Shown: positions 1 to 7,700, counted from the first letter of the stretch. The stretch: DNA of 10,000 nucleotides from Treponema sp. (GCA_020216655.1 JAIWNU010000024.1:1-10000); one strand, 5' to 3'. Numbers and translations: made by a program. Notes: generated by a model from the sequence alone, not told the origin.

Positions 1-69
1 AAGCAACACCGCGAGGAGGGGGAAAATCAATATAAAGAAAGATTTATAAAAGAGCTTTTCCTTCATCAT
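1..69 (-). CDS. Partial CDS: N-terminus of an exported or membrane protein (runs off left edge)
   Basis: Reading leftward on the minus strand, an open frame begins with ATG at 69-67, overlapping the recJ stop codon (66-68) in the 4-base ATGA arrangement used by the genes upstream of it. The 23 visible codons read MMKEKLFYKSFF followed by ILIFPLLAVLL: a short basic start and then a hydrophobic run. That is typical of a signal peptide or first membrane helix. A second ATG immediately follows the first, so the exact start is uncertain by one codon. A GGGAG lies about 13 bases upstream, too far for a good ribosome site, so translation probably depends on coupling to recJ. It appears to be the fifth gene of the minus-strand operon. 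Nothing in the visible part identifies a family, and no function is assigned. That it is coding is inferred from the overlap pattern and the sensible N-terminus. Confidence 0.6.
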   Translation of the reverse strand, partial: MMKEKLFYKSFFILIFPLLAVLL

Positions 70-2216
70 TGTGGGCTATTTTGCTCCCAGGTCCCCGATC
101 GTTTTATATCGGTAATGATGAGTTGGGGAGTCTCGTTTCCGTTAAAATAGTTTCTGTTTATCCGAAATACCATATCTACCGTATCGTTAAGGTCGAAGTC
201 CCGCTTTACCTTTTCGGCGGCCTGCCAATACACCGCGGGCCATTTGTAGGACCCCGCATCGATGGTCAGTTTGACATGTTTCGCCTCGTTTTTACCCATA
301 AGTGAAATATCGATAATCTTTAAGTTTTTGGCTAGGAAAATAAGGGGATTATTTTCTTCACCATAGGGTTCAAAGAGGTCAACGATATTTAAGAGGTCGC
401 CTGTCATATATTTAAGCGGCAGTTCTGCATCAATCTGAACGAGCTCTTCGTCCTCAGAATCCTCAAGCTCCATTGTGGCAGCCACAAGCTTGAGGCGCTC
501 CAAAAAGGCTTCCCAGTTCTGTTTGAGCATACTAAAGCCAGCGGCAAAATCGTGGCCTCCCCAGTCCAGGAAGAGGTCGGCACACTGGTCCAGCAGGGAA
601 CGCAGGTCGTAGCCCCGGCTTGACCTGAGAGAGCCGGTCACGGTGTGTTCGCCGTTAAAGGCCACGACGAGGGATGGAACCTTAAAGCGATTCACCATTT
701 TACTTGCCATGATACCCGTGACGCCCCGGTGTATTTCGGGCCCAAAGGCAATAGCCAGTTTATTGGAATAGACTTCCATGCTTGCCTGGGCCATGGGTTC
801 TACGATATTCCAGATTTCGCTGCCCAGTTTTTTTCGGTTTTCGTTCATTTCCAATATTTCATTGGCCAGCCGCTCCCGTTCACTGGGATTATCTTCTAAA
901 AGCAGCTGTACCGCCCGGTCTGGTTTTCCCATGCGGCCCGCGGCGTTAATGACCGGACAGAGCTGCCAGGCCAGGTCAGACGCATTAAGATGCCTGCCCG
1001 CAAGGCCCTGCTTAAAGAGTAAATCCGACACGCCCGGCCGGGCCTTGGCTTCCATCGCTGCAAGGCCAGAGCGCACAATGATACGGTTTTCGTCCTTAAG
1101 GGGCATCAGGTCTGCAATAGTCCCTAGGGCCGCGAGCTGCAGGTCCTGCTGATCCTCCTCGCCGTACCAGGCCTCCCGTTTTTGGATAAAGGAGACAAAT
1201 AGATTGATGAATACATCAAGCTCACTGGGGCTTTTGTCCGAATATTTTGCGATGCGGGATAGCTCTTTGATGCGGAGGAGACTTTTTCCCGCCACGGCGG
1301 GCAGCACCTTCGCAATTTCGGGGGCCACATCGAGCATGTAGACTTCCACGCCGGGGCCAAACATTTTTGCAAAGGCTTTCTTTTGGAGTGGCGCATCCCA
1401 GGTAAGAATTTGCTGATCCTTAAGGAAGGGGAGCAGCCGCGTTTGTTCCAGTTGTACCATCCCCGGGATAATCGTTTCGGTAAGCCGGCTCTGTTCTACC
1501 AGGTTGCGGAGCTGGACCGCCTCGACCACAAAGGCATCGTTGGTGGGCCGGGTGGTGAGAAGGCAGATGTTTTGTCCGTAGAGTTCGCTTTTTTGCGCAA
1601 AGCGGAGGGCCGAGACCAGCTTGTAGGTTACGCCGCAGCCGCAGAGGTCCCTGAACGGGTAGGGGGACTCTTTTAGCTTAGGATTGATGATAGCAAAGGC
1701 CTCCGGGAGTACATCCTGGGGATTATGGTGGTCCACCACAATCACATCGATGCCGAGTTCCCGGGCACGGCTGATTTCTTCGATGTTCGAAATACCGCAG
1801 TCCACGGTGATGATGAGGGTCCCGTAATCGGCGGCAAACTGTTCTACCGCTTCTTTCGAAAGGCCGTACGCATCATCTCCTAAGGGGACCTGCCAGCGAA
1901 CATCGATGCCCATTTTTTCTAGATGCCGGACCAAAAGGCTCGTGCTGGTAATACCATCCACATCCCGATCTCCGAATACGAGGACCTTTTCTCCCTCTTC
2001 TTTGGCGGCCAGGATGCGTTCTACCGCATCCTCCATGCCTGAAAGCTGGAAGGGGTTTCGCAGGTGACGTACATCGGATTCCAAAAAATACCGAATATCT
2101 TCGCCTTTGGTAATGCCACGGCGGACCAGGATGGATGCAGCAAGGAGATCGCATCCATAGCGGCCCGCAATGTCTTTAACCTGATCGGGGGAGATTTCCT
2201 TTTTATACCAGTTCAT
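66..2216 (-). CDS. recJ: Single-stranded-DNA-specific 5'-3' exonuclease RecJ, with an unusual internal insertion
   Basis: RecJ degrades single-stranded DNA 5' to 3' in RecFOR recombination, mismatch repair and fork processing. The 716-residue protein has the expected order. A DHH domain carries the aspartate motif GDRDVDG at about 82-88, TVDCGIS at about 137-143 and the DHH triad at 162-164. Then come NAAGRMG at about 424-430, a DHHA1 domain with GGHDFAAG at about 553-560, and a C-terminal OB-fold-like region at about 590-708. In motif I an arginine (R84) sits where many RecJs have Phe or Tyr. The protein is longer than a typical RecJ (roughly 560-580 residues), mainly because about 135 residues (about 216-350) separate CGCGVTYKL from LAALGTIADLMPL; see the separate entry. 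The ATG overlaps the deoA-like stop codon (ATGA), and an AAGGA lies 12 bases upstream, so translation is probably coupled. Identification is firm; the role of the insertion is unknown. Confidence 0.95.
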   Translation of the reverse strand: MNWYKKEISPDQVKDIAGRYGCDLLAASILVRRGITKGEDIRYFLESDVRHLRNPFQLSGMEDAVERILAAKEEGEKVLVFGDRDVDGITSTSLLVRHLEKMGIDVRWQVPLGDDAYGLSKEAVEQFAADYGTLIITVDCGISNIEEISRARELGIDVIVVDHHNPQDVLPEAFAIINPKLKESPYPFRDLCGCGVTYKLVSALRFAQKSELYGQNICLLTTRPTNDAFVVEAVQLRNLVEQSRLTETIIPGMVQLEQTRLLPFLKDQQILTWDAPLQKKAFAKMFGPGVEVYMLDVAPEIAKVLPAVAGKSLLRIKELSRIAKYSDKSPSELDVFINLFVSFIQKREAWYGEEDQQDLQLAALGTIADLMPLKDENRIIVRSGLAAMEAKARPGVSDLLFKQGLAGRHLNASDLAWQLCPVINAAGRMGKPDRAVQLLLEDNPSERERLANEILEMNENRKKLGSEIWNIVEPMAQASMEVYSNKLAIAFGPEIHRGVTGIMASKMVNRFKVPSLVVAFNGEHTVTGSLRSSRGYDLRSLLDQCADLFLDWGGHDFAAGFSMLKQNWEAFLERLKLVAATMELEDSEDEELVQIDAELPLKYMTGDLLNIVDLFEPYGEENNPLIFLAKNLKIIDISLMGKNEAKHVKLTIDAGSYKWPAVYWQAAEKVKRDFDLNDTVDMVFRINRNYFNGNETPQLIITDIKRSGTWEQNSPQ
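1167..1571 (-). other. RecJ insertion resembling a degenerate DEDDh exonuclease domain (RecJ residues about 216-350)
   Basis: This part of recJ lies between two conserved DHH-domain segments that are nearly adjacent in ordinary RecJ proteins. Its motif order follows DnaQ-type exonucleases. LLTTRPTNDAFVVEAVQLR resembles the first strand pair of those enzymes (D-I-E-T-T-G, then I-I-E-I-G-A-V), and IIPG sits where a conserved NPG occurs. LLPFLKDQQILTWDAPLQKK resembles the 'flgd..lvaHNa.FD' segment. MLDVAPEIAKVLPAVAGKSL resembles 'iDTl.lar.llP...sysL', and SPSELDVFINLFVSFI resembles the last helix ('HrAl.DA.at..lf..ll'). The metal ligands are gone: D-x-E reads L-x-T and the FD aspartate is Lys; only a possible last aspartate (D334) remains. 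The spacing between the first two blocks is also short. A non-catalytic, structural or protein-binding domain is inferred. The similarity was judged by eye only. Confidence 0.5.
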
Positions 2217-3523
2217 GAAGAGGCAATTTCCTTAAGTATCAGTGTTCGGGGCGCTGGCTGGTTCTGTTGAATCTGCAGGGCCCCCAGTATGAGCGGTTTT
2301 GCATCCACAAGGCTCTGGGCCGATTTTCCCCAAACGGTCATAACCGGTTCTCCAGCTTTGACATAGTCCCCATAGCGCTTGTGAAATTGGATACCCGCGG
2401 TGGGGCTCACTGTATCTTCCGTGCGGTTCCGTCCTACCCCAAGGTGTACTCCAGCAAGTCCTATCTGGAATGCATCGATGTGGTGTATATAGCCAGATTC
2501 GGGAGCGGTAATCTGCATTACATGTTCAGACCGGTATTTTCCCCGCAATTCCAAGAGCTGCTCTGGGTTTCCTCCCTGGCTGCGAACATTGTCTAAAAAG
2601 AGCTCTCTAGGTTTGCCGCTTGCCAGGGCCTCTTCGCAGCGTTTGCGTCCTTCTGCTGCGGTTTTGGCTTTTCCTCCCAGTACAACCATGCGGGCTGCGA
2701 GTTCCAATGTTACTTCCATAAGGTCCGCAGGCCCCTTGCCTTCTAAACAATCGAGGGATTCTTCCACCTCTAGGAAATTGCCCATCATATTTCCCAGGGG
2801 CTCATTCATGTCGGTAAGAAGGGCTATTATTTTCTTACCCATGGCGGCTCCTGTGCTGACCAGGGATCGGGCGAGCTTTTCCCCCTCCGCAGGGTCCTTC
2901 ATGAATGCGCCGGAGCCGAATTTAACATCGAATACGAGCCCTTCAGCCCCTTCGGCAACTTTTTTGGATAGGATGCTGGCGGTAATGAGGGGGATCGATT
3001 CTACGGTGGCGGTAACATCCCGGAGGGCGTAAAGGAGCCGATCAGCGGGGACTATTTCTTTAGTCTGGCCCGTCATGGCAAAGCCGTCCTTTTTAATAAT
3101 CGAACGGAATTCTTCCACGCTGAGATTGGTGTGGTATCCGGGAATGGATTCAAGTTTATCCAGGGTGCCGCCGGTATGTCCCAAAGCTCGGCCGGACATC
3201 ATGGGGTCCCTAATACCGAGGCTTGCGACAAGGGGAGCCAGTATGAGGCTGGTCTTGTCTCCCACACCGCCGGTGGAATGTTTGTCTATAAAGGGGCCGG
3301 GAATGCCTGAAAGATCGATTACTTTGCCCGATTTAAGCATGACTTCGGTAAGCACACCTGTTTCGGCTGGTGTCATCCCCTGAAAAAAGACTGCCATGGC
3401 CCAGGCGGATACTTGGTAATCCGGAATGGTACCTGCCACATAGCCGCCAATCAGAAATTCAATTTCATCCCGTGTAAGTTCCTGTCCGGAACGTTTTTTC
3501 ATGATAATGTCTACAGCTCTCAT
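2213..3523 (-). CDS. deoA: Pyrimidine-nucleoside / thymidine phosphorylase
   Basis: The enzyme splits thymidine (and, in the PyNP type, also uridine) with phosphate, giving the free base and (deoxy)ribose-1-phosphate in cytoplasmic nucleoside salvage. The 436-residue length fits the family. The family signature SGRALGHTGGTLDKLE is at about 110-125, and the phosphate-binding loop DKHSTGGVGDK at about 80-90. R168, S183 and K187 fall where E. coli thymidine phosphorylase has its base-contacting R171, S186 and K190. KFGSGAFMKD at about 201-210 is also typical, and the C-terminal region (about 340-430) matches the family's alpha/beta domain. Whether it is strict DeoA or broader PyNP (Pdp) cannot be settled from sequence alone. 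The ATG overlaps the recO stop (ATGA), and a strong AAGGAG lies 6 bases upstream, so it can also initiate independently. It sits between recO and recJ, an unusual place for a salvage gene. Confidence 0.93.
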   Translation of the reverse strand: MRAVDIIMKKRSGQELTRDEIEFLIGGYVAGTIPDYQVSAWAMAVFFQGMTPAETGVLTEVMLKSGKVIDLSGIPGPFIDKHSTGGVGDKTSLILAPLVASLGIRDPMMSGRALGHTGGTLDKLESIPGYHTNLSVEEFRSIIKKDGFAMTGQTKEIVPADRLLYALRDVTATVESIPLITASILSKKVAEGAEGLVFDVKFGSGAFMKDPAEGEKLARSLVSTGAAMGKKIIALLTDMNEPLGNMMGNFLEVEESLDCLEGKGPADLMEVTLELAARMVVLGGKAKTAAEGRKRCEEALASGKPRELFLDNVRSQGGNPEQLLELRGKYRSEHVMQITAPESGYIHHIDAFQIGLAGVHLGVGRNRTEDTVSPTAGIQFHKRYGDYVKAGEPVMTVWGKSAQSLVDAKPLILGALQIQQNQPAPRTLILKEIASS

Positions 3524-4299
3524 AGGTAACTCCTTCTGCTGTTAAGTGTATCCCCATAACTGATAGGGCGGGAAAGGGCCTGTTGCAGCAACTCGGTTCC
3601 CAGCCGCTGTACCTGAGCCAAGGTTTGCTCATCAACACGGTAGCGCTCCACCTGGCTCGCGGGTAATTCCAGTATTCTTGCTACCCATCGCCGGCCTCCA
3701 CCGTTGATCGGAAAAAGCCGTTCCCGTTCAGTCCGCTGTATGGGTTCCCCACAGGAACTGCAGTAAGCCTGCTGTTCGAGGGAAGAGTACCATACTACTT
3801 CATCGGGGCGGACGTTGCAAGCACAATTTTGGCAGTGCTCCAGTTCTGGCAGCAGGCCGAGCACTTTAAGCCAGTTCCAGATAAAATAGGTTACGATTAC
3901 AGGTATGCCAGCTTCTTGTATGGTACTGAGCGTCTCGAGGGTTTCCGAAAGAAGCGTGAATGCTTCCTGCCAGGGTCCTCCGCTGCCCTGGCTTGCCAAG
4001 ACTATTTCGAGCAGGGCGGAGCCTGCCATAAGATGAGCATAGGATTCCCGCAGCGCAGGCCGCCAATGGCGAACATCAAAATCGGTAATTTTTTTGGTGT
4101 TTCTCACAGGGTCCTCGTAATACCATAGGATTCCTTCATGAAAGGGTGAAACATAGGCTCTGAGCTTGCTTTTGGGGCCTCCAAAAAGGGTGGCTTTAAG
4201 AATTCCTTCTTCCCTGGATAAGAATACCGCTTCCCGGTTTTGTTCCCCGCTTTGCCGCACCTGAAGTACCAGGGCGGTACAGGTTTTGCTTCTGCTCAT
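3520..4299 (-). CDS. recO: DNA repair protein RecO
   Basis: RecO works with RecR (and RecF) to displace SSB and load RecA onto single-stranded gaps. The 259-residue protein has the family's three parts. An N-terminal OB fold covers about 1-80, with EAVFLSREEGILKATLFGG, the usual 'l.t.e.G......gg' pattern. A helical middle follows, including YFIWNWLKVLGLLPEL at about 138-153. A four-cysteine zinc-binding site is formed by C156-x2-C159 and C180-x2-C183, with an additional C161. The ATG lies 12 bases after the argA stop. An AGGA, overlapping that stop, is 10 bases upstream and could serve as a weak ribosome site. The 3' end overlaps the phosphorylase start by ATGA. Linkage to recJ two genes downstream puts two RecFOR-pathway proteins in one transcript. 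Confidence 0.92.
   Translation of the reverse strand: MSRSKTCTALVLQVRQSGEQNREAVFLSREEGILKATLFGGPKSKLRAYVSPFHEGILWYYEDPVRNTKKITDFDVRHWRPALRESYAHLMAGSALLEIVLASQGSGGPWQEAFTLLSETLETLSTIQEAGIPVIVTYFIWNWLKVLGLLPELEHCQNCACNVRPDEVVWYSSLEQQAYCSSCGEPIQRTERERLFPINGGGRRWVARILELPASQVERYRVDEQTLAQVQRLGTELLQQALSRPISYGDTLNSRRSYL
3530..3535 (-). promoter_or_regulatory. Ribosome binding site of the nucleoside phosphorylase gene
   Basis: AAGGAG on the minus strand lies 6 bases before the ATG at 3523-3521, inside the end of recO. It is the best Shine-Dalgarno sequence in the minus-strand cluster and supports the chosen start. Confidence 0.75.
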
Positions 4300-4311
4300 G
4301 GTGGGTGCATC

Positions 4312-5634
4312 CTACAGGTCGAGGGCAAAAACCTTGCTTTTCCGTTCCTGGTTATAAACCTTTCGTTTTTTTTCGGGGAGCTGTTCCACCGGAATTTCTC
4401 GGAAGCCAAGATATTCAAACCAGTCATGGGTTCTGGTGGTAAGTACAAAGACTCGGCGGAAATTGCGCTTTCTGGCCCGGTCTATCAAGTAGCCCACAAT
4501 CCTTCGGCCCAAGCCTAAATCGGTATATTGTGGATCCGTGGCAAGGGCTGCTATTTCTCCCTGGTCTTCTCCCCAGTCATGGAGGGCTCCGCAGGCATGG
4601 ACCGAACCGTCCACCTCGTACACCACATAATCGTCTTTCTTTTCGAGGATCTGTTCTGCGTTTCGTTGTATCAGTATGCCCTTTTCCATAAGGGGCCCCA
4701 TAAGCCTTAAGACTTCCGTAATATCCGCAGGTTTAAGCGGTCTGATCGATTCGTATTCGTCGGCATAGACCATGGTACCGACCCCCAGGTTGGAGAAGAG
4801 TTCCCGCAGCACCGCCCCTTCTTCCCTGCTGTCTACAATATGAACCCGTTCCACGCCGAGACGGCAGGCCCGGATGGCCAGGGCCAATTCTTTAAGTGCC
4901 GGTTCATTGGCTTGTTCCGGGTTGAGCTTGAGTATTTCCTCCGCTTCCTGGGGAGTAAGCCGGGCAAGCCTGCCAGAAGCCCCTGAATAGACCGATTCTG
5001 GAATCCTGCACTGTTCGCTTGTTATACCGGAACGGTTAGACACGATAAAAAATTTTACCGCCCTTAAGGCTTCGCAGGCAGCAAGGGCGATTTCATCGCT
5101 CGGAAGGTTGTAAGGCTTACCTGCAGGGCTCCATCCGATGCAGGGTAGAATCGGCACCATGCCAAGATCCATCAATTTTTTTAAGCTTTCCGCCTGTATC
5201 TTATCGACCATGCCTGAATGGGCAAAGTCTATACCATTTACAACGCCAATTCCCCGGGCTCGTACAAAGTTTCCGATGACCGCGTCGACACGGCTCGCTG
5301 AAAGCTCGGTCATATAACGGGTGGCTACTTCAAAGGCAGCCATTTTTACAAAGGGAATAGCTGCTTCGGTGGTGATTCTCACCGGCCCCTCATAGGATGA
5401 TTCAATATCATATTCTTTTAACACCGCATCGATCCATTCCTTAGCCCCCGGGACAATGACGATACGGATCCCTGTTTGAGCAAGCAGGGCAAGATCTTTC
5501 ATGAGGTACTTGAACTGCCGGTCTTCGGTAACCGGAAAATCGATTTTAAACACCATGGTGGTGCCATCAAAACGGCTCTGGTAATAAAAGGCTTCCCGTA
5601 TCAGGTCCACCTGGCTCCGGTTTTGTTCATCCAT
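4312..5634 (-). CDS. argA: Amino-acid N-acetyltransferase (N-acetylglutamate synthase, ArgA type)
   Basis: ArgA transfers acetyl from acetyl-CoA to glutamate, the first step of arginine synthesis. From the ATG at 5634 the protein is 440 residues, close to E. coli ArgA (443). The amino-acid-kinase-like domain (about 25-290), which in this family binds the feedback inhibitor arginine, contains GIRIVIVPGA, VVNGIDFAHSG and NLPSDEIA. The GNAT acetyltransferase domain (about 298-440) contains the acetyl-CoA loop LGLGRR (about 373-378), VFVLTTRTHDWFEYLGF and the typical C-terminus QERKSKVFALDL. The glycine pair near the start of the kinase-like domain (GGEA in E. coli) is replaced by KIDFPV, which need not matter in a non-kinase. 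An in-frame TTG at 5685 would add 17 residues, but ATG fits the family length and lies just behind a -10-like TACAAT. It is the first gene of the minus-strand cluster. No other arginine gene is in the window. Confidence 0.92.
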   Translation of the reverse strand: MDEQNRSQVDLIREAFYYQSRFDGTTMVFKIDFPVTEDRQFKYLMKDLALLAQTGIRIVIVPGAKEWIDAVLKEYDIESSYEGPVRITTEAAIPFVKMAAFEVATRYMTELSASRVDAVIGNFVRARGIGVVNGIDFAHSGMVDKIQAESLKKLMDLGMVPILPCIGWSPAGKPYNLPSDEIALAACEALRAVKFFIVSNRSGITSEQCRIPESVYSGASGRLARLTPQEAEEILKLNPEQANEPALKELALAIRACRLGVERVHIVDSREEGAVLRELFSNLGVGTMVYADEYESIRPLKPADITEVLRLMGPLMEKGILIQRNAEQILEKKDDYVVYEVDGSVHACGALHDWGEDQGEIAALATDPQYTDLGLGRRIVGYLIDRARKRNFRRVFVLTTRTHDWFEYLGFREIPVEQLPEKKRKVYNQERKSKVFALDL

Positions 5635-5641
5635 AGTGTCT

Positions 5642-5670
5642 ATTGTAAAGGGAAATAATGAAAAAAGAAA
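5642..5670 (-). promoter_or_regulatory. Putative promoter of argA and the minus-strand operon
   Basis: On the minus strand a -10-like TACAAT occupies 5647-5642. A weak -35-like TTTCTT lies 17 bases further upstream (5670-5665). The predicted transcription start is about 5635, one base before the argA ATG, and no Shine-Dalgarno sequence precedes that ATG. A leaderless transcript is inferred. The -35 match is poor, so confidence is limited. Confidence 0.4.
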
Positions 5671-5690
5671 AGCCGTAGATTGCAACTTTA

Positions 5691-5699
5691 TGGTATATT
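5691..5699 (+). promoter_or_regulatory. Putative extended -10 promoter of the histidine kinase gene
   Basis: TGGTATATT matches an extended -10 element (TGn followed by TATATT, close to TATAAT). The expected transcription start, 7 bases after the hexamer, is 5706, exactly the GTG start codon. No convincing -35 is present at normal spacing and there is no Shine-Dalgarno sequence. A leaderless mRNA is inferred. Confidence 0.4.
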
Positions 5700-5705
5700 A
5701 TTAGT

Positions 5706-7550
5706 GTGCATCGTACAATATTTCTTTCGTTAATTAATGTATTAACCTCTCTTTATAGCCGTGGTCCTCTGAGGCGCACCCTTCTTGCAACTGCATCAGT
5801 TCTGTTGGTTATCATTTTTGGATTTTCCTGGTTTTTTACTGCCCGCAGTTTGCAAAATGTCTCAGAGAAGAGCCTGAATGATTTAGCAGAACGTACATCT
5901 CGGATCGTTTTTGAAGAATTTTCTAGCCATATTGCAAACCATGAAAGTTTGATTAAAATAAACAAAATTGTTTTCGAAGAGGCTTCTTCTTTTCATTATG
6001 ATGATTTCTTACCCCTTCTTAAGAAGGAGCTGCTTGCTTTTCCCTGTGTGCATATCGTATCCGCTGGTTTTTCAGATGGGTCATATATAGAAGCCCAGCG
6101 TTTGGAAGATGGAACCATTCGGTATGGTAAAGCAGGAAAAGAAACGGGTGGAGATCTTGTGTGGTATACTGCTTATGAGGATGGCACTCTCAAAGAAGTA
6201 GACCGCAGAAAATCCTACGATCCCCGGACAAGACCCTGGTATGTGAATGCCCTTGCTGCGGGGGCTTTAAGTTTTTCTGATCCCTTTACCGTTCTGTCGA
6301 CGGGGAATCAGGTGATAGCAGCTTCAATTCCCTTTTATACTAAAAACGGCACTATCCACGGGGTGATCAGCATTGATTTCTTGTTAAACGATCTGGCACA
6401 GACCATTGCAAATCTCGCTCAAGAATATCAGGGGTATGTGGCAATAAGAGATGTTAATGGAAATCTTATTTTTAGCTCCGATTGGAATCAGCAAACAGAG
6501 GATTGGCCCTTGCCTCCTATGTATGAATCGGGCAAGACTATGGTGTTCAAGGGAATCCCCTATCGGGTACTCACTCATCATTATGGGTATACGGGGACGC
6601 CTTCATGGTTTGTCACTATAGCCTTGCCTGAAAACGCCTTTCGGGCCGAACTTTATCGAAATATGGTAAACATGACCATATTGTATATTATTGCTTTCCT
6701 TGTATTTGCCGTTCTTATATATGGGGTAGTGGTGGCAGTTGATACCCCTATCCGCAATTTCACAAGGCTGGTGAGCCGCCTGAGCCTTGAAGCCTGGTTT
6801 ACCCTCGATTTTTCCCCCGAAGAAGATCAGATGCTTAAAACTATAGCGCTGCGAAGGAACGAGCTGGGATCCCTTGCCAGGTCTTTTGAAAACCTGCTTG
6901 AAAAATTGCGTGATACCATGGATTCCTTAAAACAATCTCTTGCAGATAAGGATGTGCTTTTAAAAGAGGTTCATCACCGGGTTAAGAACAACCTCCAGGT
7001 AATCGCGAGTCTTATTCATTTGGAAGCAGACAAATGGGACCAGGAACCCTTCCAAGCTGTTTTATTTGAGCTGGAAGAAAAGGTCTATGCCATGTCCATG
7101 GTGCATGAAACGGTATATACTTCCAATTCATTCAGTTTGGTTCCCATGTCAGCCTATCTTGAACGGCTTGCTCACAGTCTGGAATCCTACCATTCGCTGC
7201 TGATACCGATTTTCATTGAAACCGATGCGGATAATGTATCCCTGCCTTTGGATAGGGCCATTACCTGCGCCCTCATTATTGTGGAATTAGCAACCAATTC
7301 CTTTAAGTATGCCTTTGACGGAAAAACCGAAGGCCGCATTACTATTATTTTAAAAGAACAGGGTGATGAATATCTTTTAGCGGTAGAGGATAATGGCTGC
7401 GGTTTTGAGGCGGCCGATAAGGAACGAGTCACTGAAGGAACGGGCGCAGGGAGCCTCATAACCCAGGCTCTTACATCCCAAATTAAAGGAACCATGAAGC
7501 TTCATACGGGGCCAGAAGGGACACGGGTAGAAATCCGATTCCCCAAATAA
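5706..7550 (+). CDS. Membrane sensor histidine kinase: dCache sensor, HAMP-like linker, HisKA_2 (HWE-related) core
   Basis: This 614-residue inner-membrane sensor phosphorylates itself on histidine and passes phosphate to a response regulator. After a basic start, a membrane helix covers about 25-45. An extracytoplasmic dCache-like sensor (about 50-315) contains SYDPRTRPWY at 170-179. A second helix covers about 322-345, and a HAMP-like linker with predicted helix runs to about 415. The dimerisation/phosphoacceptor motif is EVHHRVKNNLQ at 421-431, with H424 the likely phosphorylated histidine. The ATP-binding domain has the N box ELATNSFKYAF at about 527-537, VEDNGCGFE at about 560-568 and GTGAGSLI at about 578-585. 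The start is a GTG with no ribosome site; no ATG or GTG lies between it and the first membrane helix. No response regulator or receiver domain is in the window, so it appears orphan here. It is transcribed divergently from argA. The ligand is unknown. Confidence 0.9.
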   Translation: MHRTIFLSLINVLTSLYSRGPLRRTLLATASVLLVIIFGFSWFFTARSLQNVSEKSLNDLAERTSRIVFEEFSSHIANHESLIKINKIVFEEASSFHYDDFLPLLKKELLAFPCVHIVSAGFSDGSYIEAQRLEDGTIRYGKAGKETGGDLVWYTAYEDGTLKEVDRRKSYDPRTRPWYVNALAAGALSFSDPFTVLSTGNQVIAASIPFYTKNGTIHGVISIDFLLNDLAQTIANLAQEYQGYVAIRDVNGNLIFSSDWNQQTEDWPLPPMYESGKTMVFKGIPYRVLTHHYGYTGTPSWFVTIALPENAFRAELYRNMVNMTILYIIAFLVFAVLIYGVVVAVDTPIRNFTRLVSRLSLEAWFTLDFSPEEDQMLKTIALRRNELGSLARSFENLLEKLRDTMDSLKQSLADKDVLLKEVHHRVKNNLQVIASLIHLEADKWDQEPFQAVLFELEEKVYAMSMVHETVYTSNSFSLVPMSAYLERLAHSLESYHSLLIPIFIETDADNVSLPLDRAITCALIIVELATNSFKYAFDGKTEGRITIILKEQGDEYLLAVEDNGCGFEAADKERVTEGTGAGSLITQALTSQIKGTMKLHTGPEGTRVEIRFPK

Positions 7551-7700
7551 TAGGGAAGTGCCCGCTGCTGAGTTCCCCGATATGGTATTGTTCTGAGGGT
7601 AACAAGTTCCTGAATTTATGAGCCTTATTTTTGTTGTTTTACCCGAAAATTCGTTCTCTTTAGCCGCTTTTCTTGCCTTTTTGCCAGAAAATAAGCATAT

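Noticed and set aside
778..1152. Plus-strand open frames opposite recJ (778-1152, 1383-1676) and opposite the phosphorylase gene (2589-3032, 3075-3383)
   Set aside because: They lie fully inside strongly conserved genes on the other strand and have low-complexity Ser/Arg/Pro-rich translations typical of shadow frames.
5635..5685. In-frame TTG start at 5685, giving argA 17 more residues
   Set aside because: The ATG at 5634 gives a protein matching the E. coli ArgA length, and the extension (MQSTAFLFSLFPF) has no counterpart in that family. The extra stretch also contains the likely promoter.
7553..7577. GGGAA...TTCCC inverted repeat after the kinase stop, considered as a terminator
   Set aside because: Only five pairs close a 15-base loop, the next positions mismatch, and no T-run follows. 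No convincing terminator was found between the kinase gene and lon.
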